Origin: JAFMJV01 sp034436555
GTDB taxonomy: Bacteria > Chloroflexota > Limnocylindria > Limnocylindrales > CSP1-4
Assembly: GCA_034436555.1 (NCBI GenBank)
Contig: DAOTUU010000033.1
Span: forward strand, 1 to 64,000
Direction: 5' to 3'
Length of the DNA: 64,000 bases
The notes under the pieces were generated by a model. It did not search any database. It had not been told where the DNA came from and worked only from the letters and a program-made list of their open reading frames with translations. Numbering within the stretch: position 1 is the stretch's first letter; each line of letters opens with the position of its first letter. Below, in pieces: positions 24,672 to 32,589 of the stretch. The position numbers and the translations under genes are program-made.

Positions 24672-27221
24672 ATGATCGAACCTGCGGGACTCGTCGAGGT
24701 GGCCGTGGATGCCGCTGGCGTGGCGGGCGGGCGTCTCTTCACGTACCGGGTGCCGGCCTCGCTGGGGGAGCTCGTGCCCGGTGAGGCGGTGATCGTGGAG
24801 TACGGGCGCGGACGCGTCGTGGGTCTCGTGCTGGGCGCGGCCGCGCGGCCCCCCGACCGCGCGATCAAGCCGGTGCTCGCGCGCGTCGGAGCCGACGGCC
24901 CGCTGCTGCCGCCGCTCGGCGTCCGCCTGGCGCGCTGGATCGCCGAGCATTACCTGGCGCCGGCGGGTCTCGTCGTGCGGGCGATGCTGCCGCCGGGATT
25001 CCTGGAGCGCGTGACGCTGGTCGCCCGCGCCTGCGACCAGGGCACCGACCGCTCCCCCGACCGCGGTCGGGGGAGCGCGTCACCGGGCGGGAGGCGCCCG
25101 CCCCGGTTCGGTGAGCCCGATGGCGCGCGCAGCGACCGCGATGCCGACGCGATCGCGTCCGGGGCATCGGACCTGCTGGCGAGGGTGCGCGCCGCGGGGC
25201 CGCACGGCATCGCGGTCGACGACCTGCCGCGGGACGGGAGCCGAGCGACCACGCTGCGGCGCCTGCGCGAGCTGCAGGCGTCCGGCTGGCTGACCCTCGA
25301 CTGGCGGGTGGAGGAGGGGACGGCGCGGCCCCGCCTCGAGCGCCGGGCCGCGCTGACCGACGCGGGCCGTGCCGCCGCCGCCGCGCTGTCCGCCGGCGAC
25401 CGCCCGCCGGGCGCGGCGCTGGGACCTCGCCAGGCCGCCGTGCTCGAGGTGCTGTCGCAGCCCGGCATGGATGCCGAGATGCCCGCATCCCGGCTCGCCG
25501 AGGCCCACGGTCCGGGCGCCCTCACGGGGCTCGCCCGGCGAGGGCTCATCGAGCTGCGTGTCGTCGCCGTGGAGCGCCGACCGCTCGCCGGGCGGGCCGC
25601 GGCGCGTCGTGGGTCGCTGCCGCGCGGGGCGGCGCTCAGCGCGGAGCAGGCGGCGGTCGTGGCACGGGTGGAGGCCGCCATCGCCGCGCGCGCCGGACGC
25701 GGCCTGCTCCTGGAGGGGCCGACGGCGAGCGGCAAGACCGCGGTGTTCTCGGCGGCCATCGCCGCGGCGCTCGCGGCCGGGCGCGGCGCCCTCGTGCTGG
25801 TGCCGGAGATCGCCCTCGCGATGCCGCTCGTCGATCGACTCCGACACGACCTGGCCGTTGAGCCGGTGATCCTCCACAGCGGCCTGGGCGCGGGCGAGCG
25901 CGCGGACGAGTGGCGGCGCATCCGCGGCGCCTCGACACCGGTCGTGGTCGGCACGCGGGTCGCCGTGACCGCGCCCATCGCGGACCCGGGCGTGATCGTC
26001 GTGGACGAGGAACACGACGCGGCCTACAAGTCCGATCGCACGCCGCGACTCCAGGCGCGCGACGTGGCCCTGGAGCTGGGGCGCCTGGCGGGGGCGCCCG
26101 TGATCCTGGCCAGCGCCACCCCGGACATCGTCAGCCTCGGCCGCGCCCGCCAGGGCGAGCTGGACCACCTGCGCCTGACGGAGCGTGCGAGCGGACGCGG
26201 CGCGACCGTGGAGGTGGTCGATCTCCGCGCGGAGCTGGCCTCGGGCAATCGGGGACTGCTCTCGGAGCCACTGGTCGCGGCCCTGCGCGGGCTCGATCGG
26301 GGCGTCGGCGAGCGGGCGATCCTGGTCATCAACCGACGCGGCTCCGCCACCGTCGTGCTGTGCCGGGACTGTGGACACATCCAGGTCTGCCCCGACTGCC
26401 AGCGGCCGCTCGTGTTCCATGCGGCGACGATGGCGCTGCGCTGCCATCACTGCGGCGCCACCGCCCCCATCGCGCGGCGCTGTCCTGCGTGCGCGTCGGC
26501 TCGCATCCGATATCTCGGCGGTGGGACGGAGCGCGTCGAGCGCGAGGTGGCGGTGCGGCTGCCCGACCTGCGGGTCGGTCGTCTGGACCGTGACGTGGTG
26601 GAGCGCAGAGGGGAGGCGGCTCGGGTCGTCGATGCGTTCACCGAGGGGCGGCTCGACGTGCTCGTCGGCACGAGTCTCGTGACCAAGGGCCTGGATGTCC
26701 CGGAGACGACCCTCGTGGGTGTCGTCTCGGCGGACGTCGCGCTGACGCTGCCGGACGAGCGCGCCGCGGAGCGGACATGGCAGCTGCTCACCCAGGCTGT
26801 CGGACGTGCCGGCCGGGGGTCGCGACCCGGCCGGGCGATCATCCAGACCTACCTGCCCGACCACCCCGTGATCGTCGCCGTCGCCCAGGGCGATGCCCAT
26901 CCCTTCGTCGAGGACGAGCTCGATCGCCGGCGGCGGTTCGGGGCACCGCCCTACGGACGGCTGGTGAAGCTCACCGCGGCCCTGGAGGATCGGCAGGCGG
27001 CCGAGGCGGCCGCGCGGCGTCTGGCGGACGAGCTGCGCGAGCGGGCCGTCCGCGAGGGCCATCGGGTGAGCGTGCTGGGCCCGGTGCCGGCCTATGTGGC
27101 TCGCCGGGGCGGTCGCTGGCGGTTCCACGTGATCCTGCGGGGAGACGCCCCGCTGACGCTGCTGGGAGGCGACCCCGGGGTGCCCTGGAGCATCGACGTG
27201 GATCCCGAGAGCCTGCTCTAG
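24672..27221 (+). CDS. priA: Primosomal helicase PriA
   Basis: 849 aa. An N-terminal 3' DNA-binding domain (about 1-110) and a winged-helix region precede the helicase: Walker A GPTASGKT (about 350), DEEH box (about 446), and the zinc region CRDCGH...CPDC...CHHCG...CPAC (about 566-608) set within the C-terminal helicase half, ending with the GRAGRGSRPG and QTYLPDHP motifs. PriA reloads the replisome at stalled forks. A low-complexity Pro/Arg/Gly stretch of about 35 residues near residue 120 is unusual. The gene runs into the def promoter. Confidence 0.94.
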   Translation: MIEPAGLVEVAVDAAGVAGGRLFTYRVPASLGELVPGEAVIVEYGRGRVVGLVLGAAARPPDRAIKPVLARVGADGPLLPPLGVRLARWIAEHYLAPAGLVVRAMLPPGFLERVTLVARACDQGTDRSPDRGRGSASPGGRRPPRFGEPDGARSDRDADAIASGASDLLARVRAAGPHGIAVDDLPRDGSRATTLRRLRELQASGWLTLDWRVEEGTARPRLERRAALTDAGRAAAAALSAGDRPPGAALGPRQAAVLEVLSQPGMDAEMPASRLAEAHGPGALTGLARRGLIELRVVAVERRPLAGRAAARRGSLPRGAALSAEQAAVVARVEAAIAARAGRGLLLEGPTASGKTAVFSAAIAAALAAGRGALVLVPEIALAMPLVDRLRHDLAVEPVILHSGLGAGERADEWRRIRGASTPVVVGTRVAVTAPIADPGVIVVDEEHDAAYKSDRTPRLQARDVALELGRLAGAPVILASATPDIVSLGRARQGELDHLRLTERASGRGATVEVVDLRAELASGNRGLLSEPLVAALRGLDRGVGERAILVINRRGSATVVLCRDCGHIQVCPDCQRPLVFHAATMALRCHHCGATAPIARRCPACASARIRYLGGGTERVEREVAVRLPDLRVGRLDRDVVERRGEAARVVDAFTEGRLDVLVGTSLVTKGLDVPETTLVGVVSADVALTLPDERAAERTWQLLTQAVGRAGRGSRPGRAIIQTYLPDHPVIVAVAQGDAHPFVEDELDRRRRFGAPPYGRLVKLTAALEDRQAAEAAARRLADELRERAVREGHRVSVLGPVPAYVARRGGRWRFHVILRGDAPLTLLGGDPGVPWSIDVDPESLL

Positions 27222-27232
27222 CGGCGCGACCC

Positions 27233-27238
27233 TATACT
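27233..27238 (+). promoter_or_regulatory. -10 box for leaderless def transcript
   Basis: TATACT ends 6 nt before the def ATG, placing the expected start of transcription at the start codon. Confidence 0.6.
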
Positions 27239-27244
27239 CCGCGC

Positions 27245-27763
27245 ATGACCGTGAAGCCCATCGTGCTCCTTGGAGACCCCACCCTGCGCCTGAAGGGCGA
27301 GCCCGTCGACAGCTTCGGCAGGTACCTCCATGAGCTGCTGGATGACCTGACCGACACGATGCGCGCCGCGCCGGGCGTGGGTCTGGCGGCGCCGCAGCTG
27401 GGCGTCGCGCTCCAGGCCTGCGTGGTCGAGGTGGGCGAGACCGTGCACGAGCTGGTCAACCCGCGGATCGTCCGAACCGACGGCCGGGACAATGACCTCG
27501 AGGGCTGCCTCTCGATCCCCGGCTACGTGGCCTACGTGGAGCGTCACGAGCGGGTCTGGGTGGTGGCCCAGAACCGTCATGGCAGGAAGTTCAAGGTGGC
27601 TGGCACCGGGCTCCTGTCGCGCGCCCTCCAGCACGAGCTGGACCACCTCCAGGGGAAGCTGTACATCGACTACCTGGCGTCGATGGACGAGCTCATCCCG
27701 GTGGCCCAGCTGGGTGCCGAGGACGACGCGGAGGCGGGCGAGGCGCTGAAGGCGCTCGCCTGA
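27245..27763 (+). CDS. def: Peptide deformylase
   Basis: A 172-aa metalloenzyme that removes the formyl group from nascent proteins. All three family motifs are present: GVGLAAPQLG (about 43-52), EGCLSIPGY (about 84-92, Cys metal ligand) and HELDHLQG (about 127-134, two His ligands and the catalytic Glu). The position before fmt, which makes formyl-Met-tRNA, is the classic pairing. It has its own leaderless-type promoter just after the priA stop. Confidence 0.96.
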   Translation: MTVKPIVLLGDPTLRLKGEPVDSFGRYLHELLDDLTDTMRAAPGVGLAAPQLGVALQACVVEVGETVHELVNPRIVRTDGRDNDLEGCLSIPGYVAYVERHERVWVVAQNRHGRKFKVAGTGLLSRALQHELDHLQGKLYIDYLASMDELIPVAQLGAEDDAEAGEALKALA

Positions 27764-27819
27764 GCACCCGGGCGGCGCGGCCTGGTCCGCCCTCGTCGGC
27801 GGTCACGGACGCGCATCCC

Positions 27820-28740
27820 GTGGGCGGTCCCGCGCCCGCGCTGTTCCTGGGCAGCGGGGAGTTCGGCGTGCCCATCCTCGATGCGCTCGCGGCCTGGCCC
27901 GGGGTCCGGCTGGCGGGTGTCGTCACCACTCCGGCCAGACCCGCCGGTCGTGACGCCCGGCTCCGACCCACGCCGGTCGCCCTGCGCGCTGCCGCGCTCG
28001 GACTGGAGCCGCTCACCCCGGAGCGGCTGCGCGACCCGGCGGCCCGTGCGGCGATCGAGGCGCTGCGTCCGGAGGTCCTGGTCCTCGCCGACTATGGCCG
28101 GATCGTGCCGCAGGTCGTGCTCGACGTGCCACGCCACGGAGCGCTCAACCTCCACCCCTCGCTGCTGCCGCGCCACCGCGGCGCGACGCCCATCCAGGCG
28201 GCCATCGCCGAGGGCGATCGGGAGACCGGGGTGAGCCTGATGGCGATGGATGCGGGCATCGACACGGGGCCCATCATCGCGCAGCGGCGGGTGCGGCTGA
28301 CGGGCACGGAGACGGCGCCGACCCTGGAGGCGGAGCTCGCGCGCCTGGCGGGCGAGCTGCTCGTCGCGTCGCTGCCCGGCTGGCTCGCCGGAACCCTGCC
28401 CGCGGTCCCCCAGGCGGAGGCGGGGGCGACGCTGACGCGTCCGCTGCGGCGCGAGGACGCGCGCCTCGATCCGTCCCGCCCGGCGGCGGACCTGGAGCGG
28501 CGCATCCGCGCCCACCGTCCGTGGCCGGGTGCCTGGATCGACCATCCGGCGGGCAGGCTCATCGTGCTTGACGCCCACGTCGGGCCGGGCGCGCCGGGAA
28601 CGCCCGGGTCCCTGATCGCGCTCGGGCCGGATCTCGCCCTGGTCACCGCCGACGGCACCCTCGTGCTGGACGCCGTCCAGCCCGCAGGCGGCCGGCCGAT
28701 GTCGGGACGCGACCACCGCCGCGGCCGTCGGGACCTGTAG
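27820..28740 (+). CDS. fmt: Methionyl-tRNA formyltransferase
   Basis: 306 aa. The N-terminal Rossmann domain has LFLGSGEFGVPILDAL, the substrate-binding VVTTPARPAGRDARLRPT loop and the SLLPRHRGATPI motif (catalytic Asn-His pair in LNLHPS). The C-terminal OB-fold domain (about 205-300) binds the initiator tRNA. It formylates Met-tRNA from 10-formyl-tetrahydrofolate, complementing the adjacent deformylase. GTG 27820 is the most sensible start near the conserved N-terminus; about 56 bp separate it from def. Confidence 0.92.
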   Translation: MGGPAPALFLGSGEFGVPILDALAAWPGVRLAGVVTTPARPAGRDARLRPTPVALRAAALGLEPLTPERLRDPAARAAIEALRPEVLVLADYGRIVPQVVLDVPRHGALNLHPSLLPRHRGATPIQAAIAEGDRETGVSLMAMDAGIDTGPIIAQRRVRLTGTETAPTLEAELARLAGELLVASLPGWLAGTLPAVPQAEAGATLTRPLRREDARLDPSRPAADLERRIRAHRPWPGAWIDHPAGRLIVLDAHVGPGAPGTPGSLIALGPDLALVTADGTLVLDAVQPAGGRPMSGRDHRRGRRDL

Positions 28741-28818
28741 CGGGACGTGCGCGACCCGGCGCACGGGTCAGACCCGGGCGATCGTGACACGCGGCGGACC
28801 CAGAATGCGCTTCGACGG

Positions 28819-28824
28819 TACGAT
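28819..28824 (+). promoter_or_regulatory. -10 box for leaderless rlmN transcript
   Basis: GGTACGAT gives TACGAT ending 8 nt before the rlmN ATG, with no ribosome site between. Confidence 0.4.
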
Positions 28825-28832
28825 GGGCGGCG

Positions 28833-30068
28833 ATGCCCATGTCAGCCCCCGGGAGCGGCGCCCCAGACGTCGACCCCGACCCCGTGCTCTTCGTGCCGCC
28901 CGTCGCGGGCACGCGCGATCCGCGTCCGGGGCTCTCGGGCCGATCGCCCGAGGACATGGTCGCGTGGCTGTCCGAGCGGGGCCAGCCAGCGTACCGCGCG
29001 CGCCAGGTTGCCGATCATGTCTGGTCGGCACGCGCCGGGTCGTTCCAGGACCTGCGCACGCTGCCCGCGTCGGTGCGCGGGGAGCTCGCCGACGCGTTCC
29101 GGATGGACACGCTCGTGGACTCCACGGTCCGGGAGGCGGACGGCGGGCTGACCGAGAAGGCGCTCCACCGACTCGATGACGGCCGGACCATCGAATCGGT
29201 GCTGATGCGCTATCCGGCGCGCGGACCGCGCCGCGAGCGGGCCACCCTGTGCATCTCCAGCCAGGCGGGGTGTGCGGTCGGCTGTCCCTTCTGCGCCACC
29301 GGGGAGCTCGGATTCTGGCGTGACCTGGAGACCGCCGAGATCGTGGACCAGGCGCGATTCTGGCGGCGCCGCCTGGCGCTCGACGCGCGGCGCGTGACGA
29401 ACATCGTGTTCATGGGCATGGGCGAGCCGCTGCTCAACGCCGAGCGGGTGCTCGCCGCCGCCTCGCTGCTCAGCGACCCGCGCGCGTTCGGGCTGGGAGC
29501 CCGCCACGTGACCATCAGCACGAGCGGCGTGATCCCGGGCATCGAGCGGCTCACGGCGCTGCGGCCGCAGTACACCCTCGCGGTGTCGCTCCATGCGGCG
29601 CACCCGTCACTGCGGGACCTGCTGGTGCCACTCAACCGGCGTCACCCGGTCCACGACGTCGTGCGCGCCGCGACCGCGTATGCGGACGCGACCGGGCGCC
29701 GCGTCACGTACGAGATCGTGATGATCGACGGCATCAATGACACGCCCCGCGACGCGACGCTCGCGGCGGAGCTGCTGCGCGGCCGGCTCGCCCACGTCAA
29801 TCTCATCCCCATGAATCCCGTGGCGCACACGCCCTGGCAGCCCAGCACGCCGGAGCGGATCGAGGCGTTCGCCGCGACGCTGCGCAGCGTCGGCATCCAC
29901 ACCACCGTGCGTCGCAACCGGGGTGCGGAGATCGGGGCGGCATGCGGACAGCTGGCCGCGGAGCTGGCCGGGAAGCCCGCGCCCGATGCCGTCACCCGGC
30001 GGCGGTCGCTCCTCGTGGAGCGCAGCGCGGCGGCGCTGCGGGACGCCGTCGCGGGGGTCGCCCCATGA
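28833..30068 (+). CDS. rlmN: 23S rRNA (adenine2503-C2)-methyltransferase RlmN
   Basis: A 411-aa radical-SAM methyltransferase for A2503 of 23S rRNA (and some tRNAs). The [4Fe-4S] motif is CAVGCPFC (about residue 147), followed by VFMGMGEPLLN and the SLHAAHP segment. The C-terminal RRNRGAEIGAACGQL holds the methyl-carrying Cys (about 371). An N-terminal extension of about 35 residues precedes the usual start. Its stop overlaps the rpe start (ATGA). Confidence 0.94.
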   Translation: MPMSAPGSGAPDVDPDPVLFVPPVAGTRDPRPGLSGRSPEDMVAWLSERGQPAYRARQVADHVWSARAGSFQDLRTLPASVRGELADAFRMDTLVDSTVREADGGLTEKALHRLDDGRTIESVLMRYPARGPRRERATLCISSQAGCAVGCPFCATGELGFWRDLETAEIVDQARFWRRRLALDARRVTNIVFMGMGEPLLNAERVLAAASLLSDPRAFGLGARHVTISTSGVIPGIERLTALRPQYTLAVSLHAAHPSLRDLLVPLNRRHPVHDVVRAATAYADATGRRVTYEIVMIDGINDTPRDATLAAELLRGRLAHVNLIPMNPVAHTPWQPSTPERIEAFAATLRSVGIHTTVRRNRGAEIGAACGQLAAELAGKPAPDAVTRRRSLLVERSAAALRDAVAGVAP

Positions 30069-30820
30069 ACGGCTGGCGACCCCAGATCGCGGCGAGCATC
30101 CTGACCGCGGACTTCGGCCATCTGGACCGCGTCGTCCGCAAGCTGGAGCGTGCGGGTGTGGACCGGCTCCACCTGGACGTGATGGACGGGCACTTCGTGC
30201 CCAATCTCACGTTCGGGCCGGACATCGTGGCCGCCTTCCGGCGTCTCACCGCGCTGCCGATCGACGTGCACCTGATGATCAGCCATCCGGCTCGCTACAT
30301 CGATCGCTTCCTCGATGCCGGTCCCGAGACGATCACCTTCCATGTCGAGTGCGCCGATGACGACGACACCGCGCGCGAGACGCTGGCCCGGATCCGCGAG
30401 GGTGGGTCGTGCGCCGGCCTCGCCATCAGCCCGGGCACCCAGGTGGAGGCGGTCGGGCCCTTCGTCGACCTGCTGGACCTGGTCATGGTCATGACCGTCG
30501 AGCCCGGCTTCGGCGGCCAGCGGTTCATCACCGGAGCGGCACCCAAGGCGCAGGCGGCCGCCGCGATCCTCGACGCGCAGGGCATCGAGGGGTCGATCCA
30601 CATGGACGGCGGTGTCAACCGTGACACGGCCGAGCTGGCGGGCGCCTGGGGCGCGGACGTGTGCATCGTGGGCTCGGCGCTGTTCCAGCGCGGCCGAGAC
30701 ACGGCGGACGAGGTGTCCCTCGTGCGCGACCGGGTGGCGCGGGGCAGGGCGGGCGGTCCGCCGCTCGACCTCGCCGGGGTGCCGGCGGGCCACGGCGCGG
30801 ACCTGACCGACCGGACCTGA
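30065..30820 (+). CDS. rpe: Ribulose-phosphate 3-epimerase
   Basis: A 251-aa TIM-barrel enzyme interconverting ribulose 5-phosphate and xylulose 5-phosphate in the pentose phosphate pathway. Metal and substrate residues are visible: IAASILTADFGHL, HLDVMDGHFVPN, DVHLMISHP, TVEPGFGGQRF and HMDGGVN. The C-terminal tail of about 30 residues beyond the barrel is extra. The ATG overlaps the rlmN stop and the TGA shares a base with the dtd start, so the three genes are tightly coupled. Confidence 0.95.
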   Translation: MNGWRPQIAASILTADFGHLDRVVRKLERAGVDRLHLDVMDGHFVPNLTFGPDIVAAFRRLTALPIDVHLMISHPARYIDRFLDAGPETITFHVECADDDDTARETLARIREGGSCAGLAISPGTQVEAVGPFVDLLDLVMVMTVEPGFGGQRFITGAAPKAQAAAAILDAQGIEGSIHMDGGVNRDTAELAGAWGADVCIVGSALFQRGRDTADEVSLVRDRVARGRAGGPPLDLAGVPAGHGADLTDRT

Positions 30821-31266
30821 TGCGCCTGCTCCTGCAGCGCGTCACGCGCGCCAGCGTCACCGTCGATCGCATCTCGGTCGGCGCCATCGGGTCGGGCCTG
30901 GTGGCGCTGGTGGGGATCGGCCACGAGGACACGCCCGCCATCGCATCGACGCTCGCCGACCGGACCTGCGACCTGCGCATCTTCCGGGATCCGGATGGCC
31001 GCACCAACCTGTCGCTGATGGACGTGGCGGGCGAGGTCCTCGCCGTCAGCCAGTTCACGCTGTACGCAGACACCCGCAAGGGCCGCCGGCCATCCTTCCT
31101 GGGCGCCGCCGCGCCGGCCCACGGCGATGCGTGCTATCAGGCGTACTGCGCGGCTCTCGAGGCGCGCGGGGTGCGCGTGGCGCGGGGCGTCTTCGGGGCG
31201 GAGATGGCCGTGGCGCTGGTGAACGACGGACCCATGACCATCTGGCTGGACAGCGCCGGCGCGTGA
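30820..31266 (+). CDS. dtd: D-aminoacyl-tRNA deacylase
   Basis: A 148-aa proofreading enzyme that cleaves D-amino acids from mischarged tRNAs. It has the N-terminal MRLLLQRVTRASVTV, the catalytic SQFTLYADTRKGRRPSF motif and the C-terminal VNDGPMTIWLDS motif (Gly-cis-Pro). Length is normal. Its first base is the last base of the rpe stop, and its stop overlaps the GTG of the next gene. Confidence 0.95.
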   Translation: MRLLLQRVTRASVTVDRISVGAIGSGLVALVGIGHEDTPAIASTLADRTCDLRIFRDPDGRTNLSLMDVAGEVLAVSQFTLYADTRKGRRPSFLGAAAPAHGDACYQAYCAALEARGVRVARGVFGAEMAVALVNDGPMTIWLDSAGA

Positions 31267-32150
31267 GGACCGTCGACCGGATCCGCAACCGGGTGGCCCG
31301 CGCCCGACAGCACCGCTGGCGGGCGCGGGCGTACACCAGCGCGGCACGCCATGTGATCATCGGGGGCTGTCCTCGCTCGGGGACCACCCTGCTGCGACGC
31401 ACGTTCGACCGCCATCCGGGCCTGTGCTGCGGTCCCGAGTCCAGCCTGTTCCTGCCCGCGCGCATCAACCTCCCGGCGCTCGCGGCGGGCCACCAGATCC
31501 CTGAACCGGAGCTGCGCGCCCTGCTCGCCGCGGCACGCTCTCAGGGCGCCTTCGTGGATGCGTTCGCGATGCGCTACCTGGCGGCGCGCGGTCGGCCGCG
31601 CTGGGCGGAGAAGACGCCGCTCAACATCCGTCACCTCGACTGGATCATGGAGCGCTGGCCGGATGCCCGGATCGTCCACGTGCTGCGGGACGGGCGGGAC
31701 GTGGTGTGCTCCCTGCGCGACCATCCCGACCGGCGCTGGGTCGACGGGCGCTGGGTCCGGATGCCCAACGAGCGCTCCATCGAGGAGCACGCGCGACGCT
31801 GGGTCACGGACACGGCGGCGGGGATGCGCTGGCGAGGTGACCGGCGCTACCACGAGGTGCGCTACGAGGACCTCGTCAGGGAGCCTGCGGCGACCCTTGA
31901 GCGGGTGCTGGGCTTCCTGGATGAACCGTTCCATCCGGGACTCCTGCGCGTCGACGGGGCGATGCCCGTCGACCCCGCGACGCCGCCCGGCGCGCCGATC
32001 CCCGACCGTCCGGATGCGGCGGGCGTCATCAGCACCAGCTCGGTGGGGCGGTGGCGGAACGACCTGACCGCGGCGGACCGGGCCGTCGTGCGACGGGTGG
32101 CGGAGGCCCGCCTGGGCGAACTGGGGTATCTCGACGGCGCGGACTGGTAG
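31263..32150 (+). CDS. Sulfotransferase family protein
   Basis: A 295-aa PAPS-dependent sulfotransferase-like protein. The 5'-phosphosulfate loop is GGCPRSGTT (residues 34-42) and the 3'-phosphate site is RIVHVLRDGRDVVCSL (about 138-153); WAEKTPLN and the YEDLVREP motif also match the family. It should move a sulfuryl group from PAPS to a hydroxyl on a sugar, lipid or peptide; the acceptor is unknown. No PAPS synthesis genes are nearby. GTG 31263 overlaps the dtd stop (GTGA), so it is translated with the tRNA-quality genes, an odd partnership. Confidence 0.82.
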   Translation: MRTVDRIRNRVARARQHRWRARAYTSAARHVIIGGCPRSGTTLLRRTFDRHPGLCCGPESSLFLPARINLPALAAGHQIPEPELRALLAAARSQGAFVDAFAMRYLAARGRPRWAEKTPLNIRHLDWIMERWPDARIVHVLRDGRDVVCSLRDHPDRRWVDGRWVRMPNERSIEEHARRWVTDTAAGMRWRGDRRYHEVRYEDLVREPAATLERVLGFLDEPFHPGLLRVDGAMPVDPATPPGAPIPDRPDAAGVISTSSVGRWRNDLTAADRAVVRRVAEARLGELGYLDGADW

Positions 32151-32157
32151 GTCCCGG

Positions 32158-32213
32158 CGGTCGGCTCGACGGGGACCCCCCGCCTTGGCACGCCGGTCGG
32201 CTCGACAGGGACC
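32158..32213 (+). repeat. Two 20-bp direct repeats
   Basis: CGGTCGGCTCGACGGGGACC (32158-32177) and CGGTCGGCTCGACAGGGACC (32194-32213) differ at one base and are 36 bp apart, in the 161-bp gap between convergent genes. Confidence 0.7.
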
Positions 32214-32233
32214 GTCCGCCGCCAGCCGGACGG
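32212..32233. terminator. Hairpin between convergent genes
   Basis: CCGTCCG (32212-32218) pairs with CGGACGG (32227-32233) over an 8-nt loop between the sulfotransferase and rpmB ends. It lacks a T-run, so termination is inferred from position. Confidence 0.35.
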
Positions 32234-32311
32234 ACCGACACGCGGGACCGCGACCTCGGCGGCGATGCCGGGGCGAGATGGAGAAGCGCGGTGGTGGCCC
32301 GCGCCGCCGGG

Positions 32312-32506
32312 TCAGGCGGACTTGCGCTGGGTGCGCCGGCAGCGGGTGCAGACGGAGGCGGTCACGAAGGTGCCGCCCTGCTGGATCTTCAGCGGATGGA
32401 GGTTGACCTCGTAGCGGCGATGGGCGCGGACGCGGTTCATGCCGCTGGACTGCGGGTTGAAGCCGCCCATGGAGGTCTTGCCGCAGAGGGCGCAGGATCG
32501 GGCCAT
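32312..32506 (-). CDS. rpmB: 50S ribosomal protein L28
   Basis: 64 aa with the L28 pattern MARSCALCGKTSMGGFN at the N-terminus, an RAHRRYEVNLHPLK core and CTRCRRTQRK near the C-terminus. The two CxxC pairs indicate a zinc-binding (C+) L28. AAGGAAA lies about 10 nt upstream of the ATG. It is divergent from the fakA-like gene and shares a very compact promoter region with it (32507-32589). Confidence 0.95.
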   Translation of the reverse strand: MARSCALCGKTSMGGFNPQSSGMNRVRAHRRYEVNLHPLKIQQGGTFVTASVCTRCRRTQRKSA

Positions 32507-32570
32507 GGCGTGACGGTTTCCTTTGTTCGGGACGGGAGAGCCTGACCCGCGAGGCGGATCACGCCGGGCG

Positions 32571-32583
32571 GGTACTATACCAT
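32571..32583. promoter_or_regulatory. Overlapping divergent -10 boxes (rpmB / fakA-like)
   Basis: GGTACTATACCAT reads TATAGT on the minus strand (toward rpmB, about 60-nt leader) and TATACC or TACCAT on the plus strand (6-8 nt before the fakA-like ATG). The near-palindrome GGTAcTATACC could serve as one bidirectional promoter core. Confidence 0.5.
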
Positions 32584-32589
32584 CGCCCG

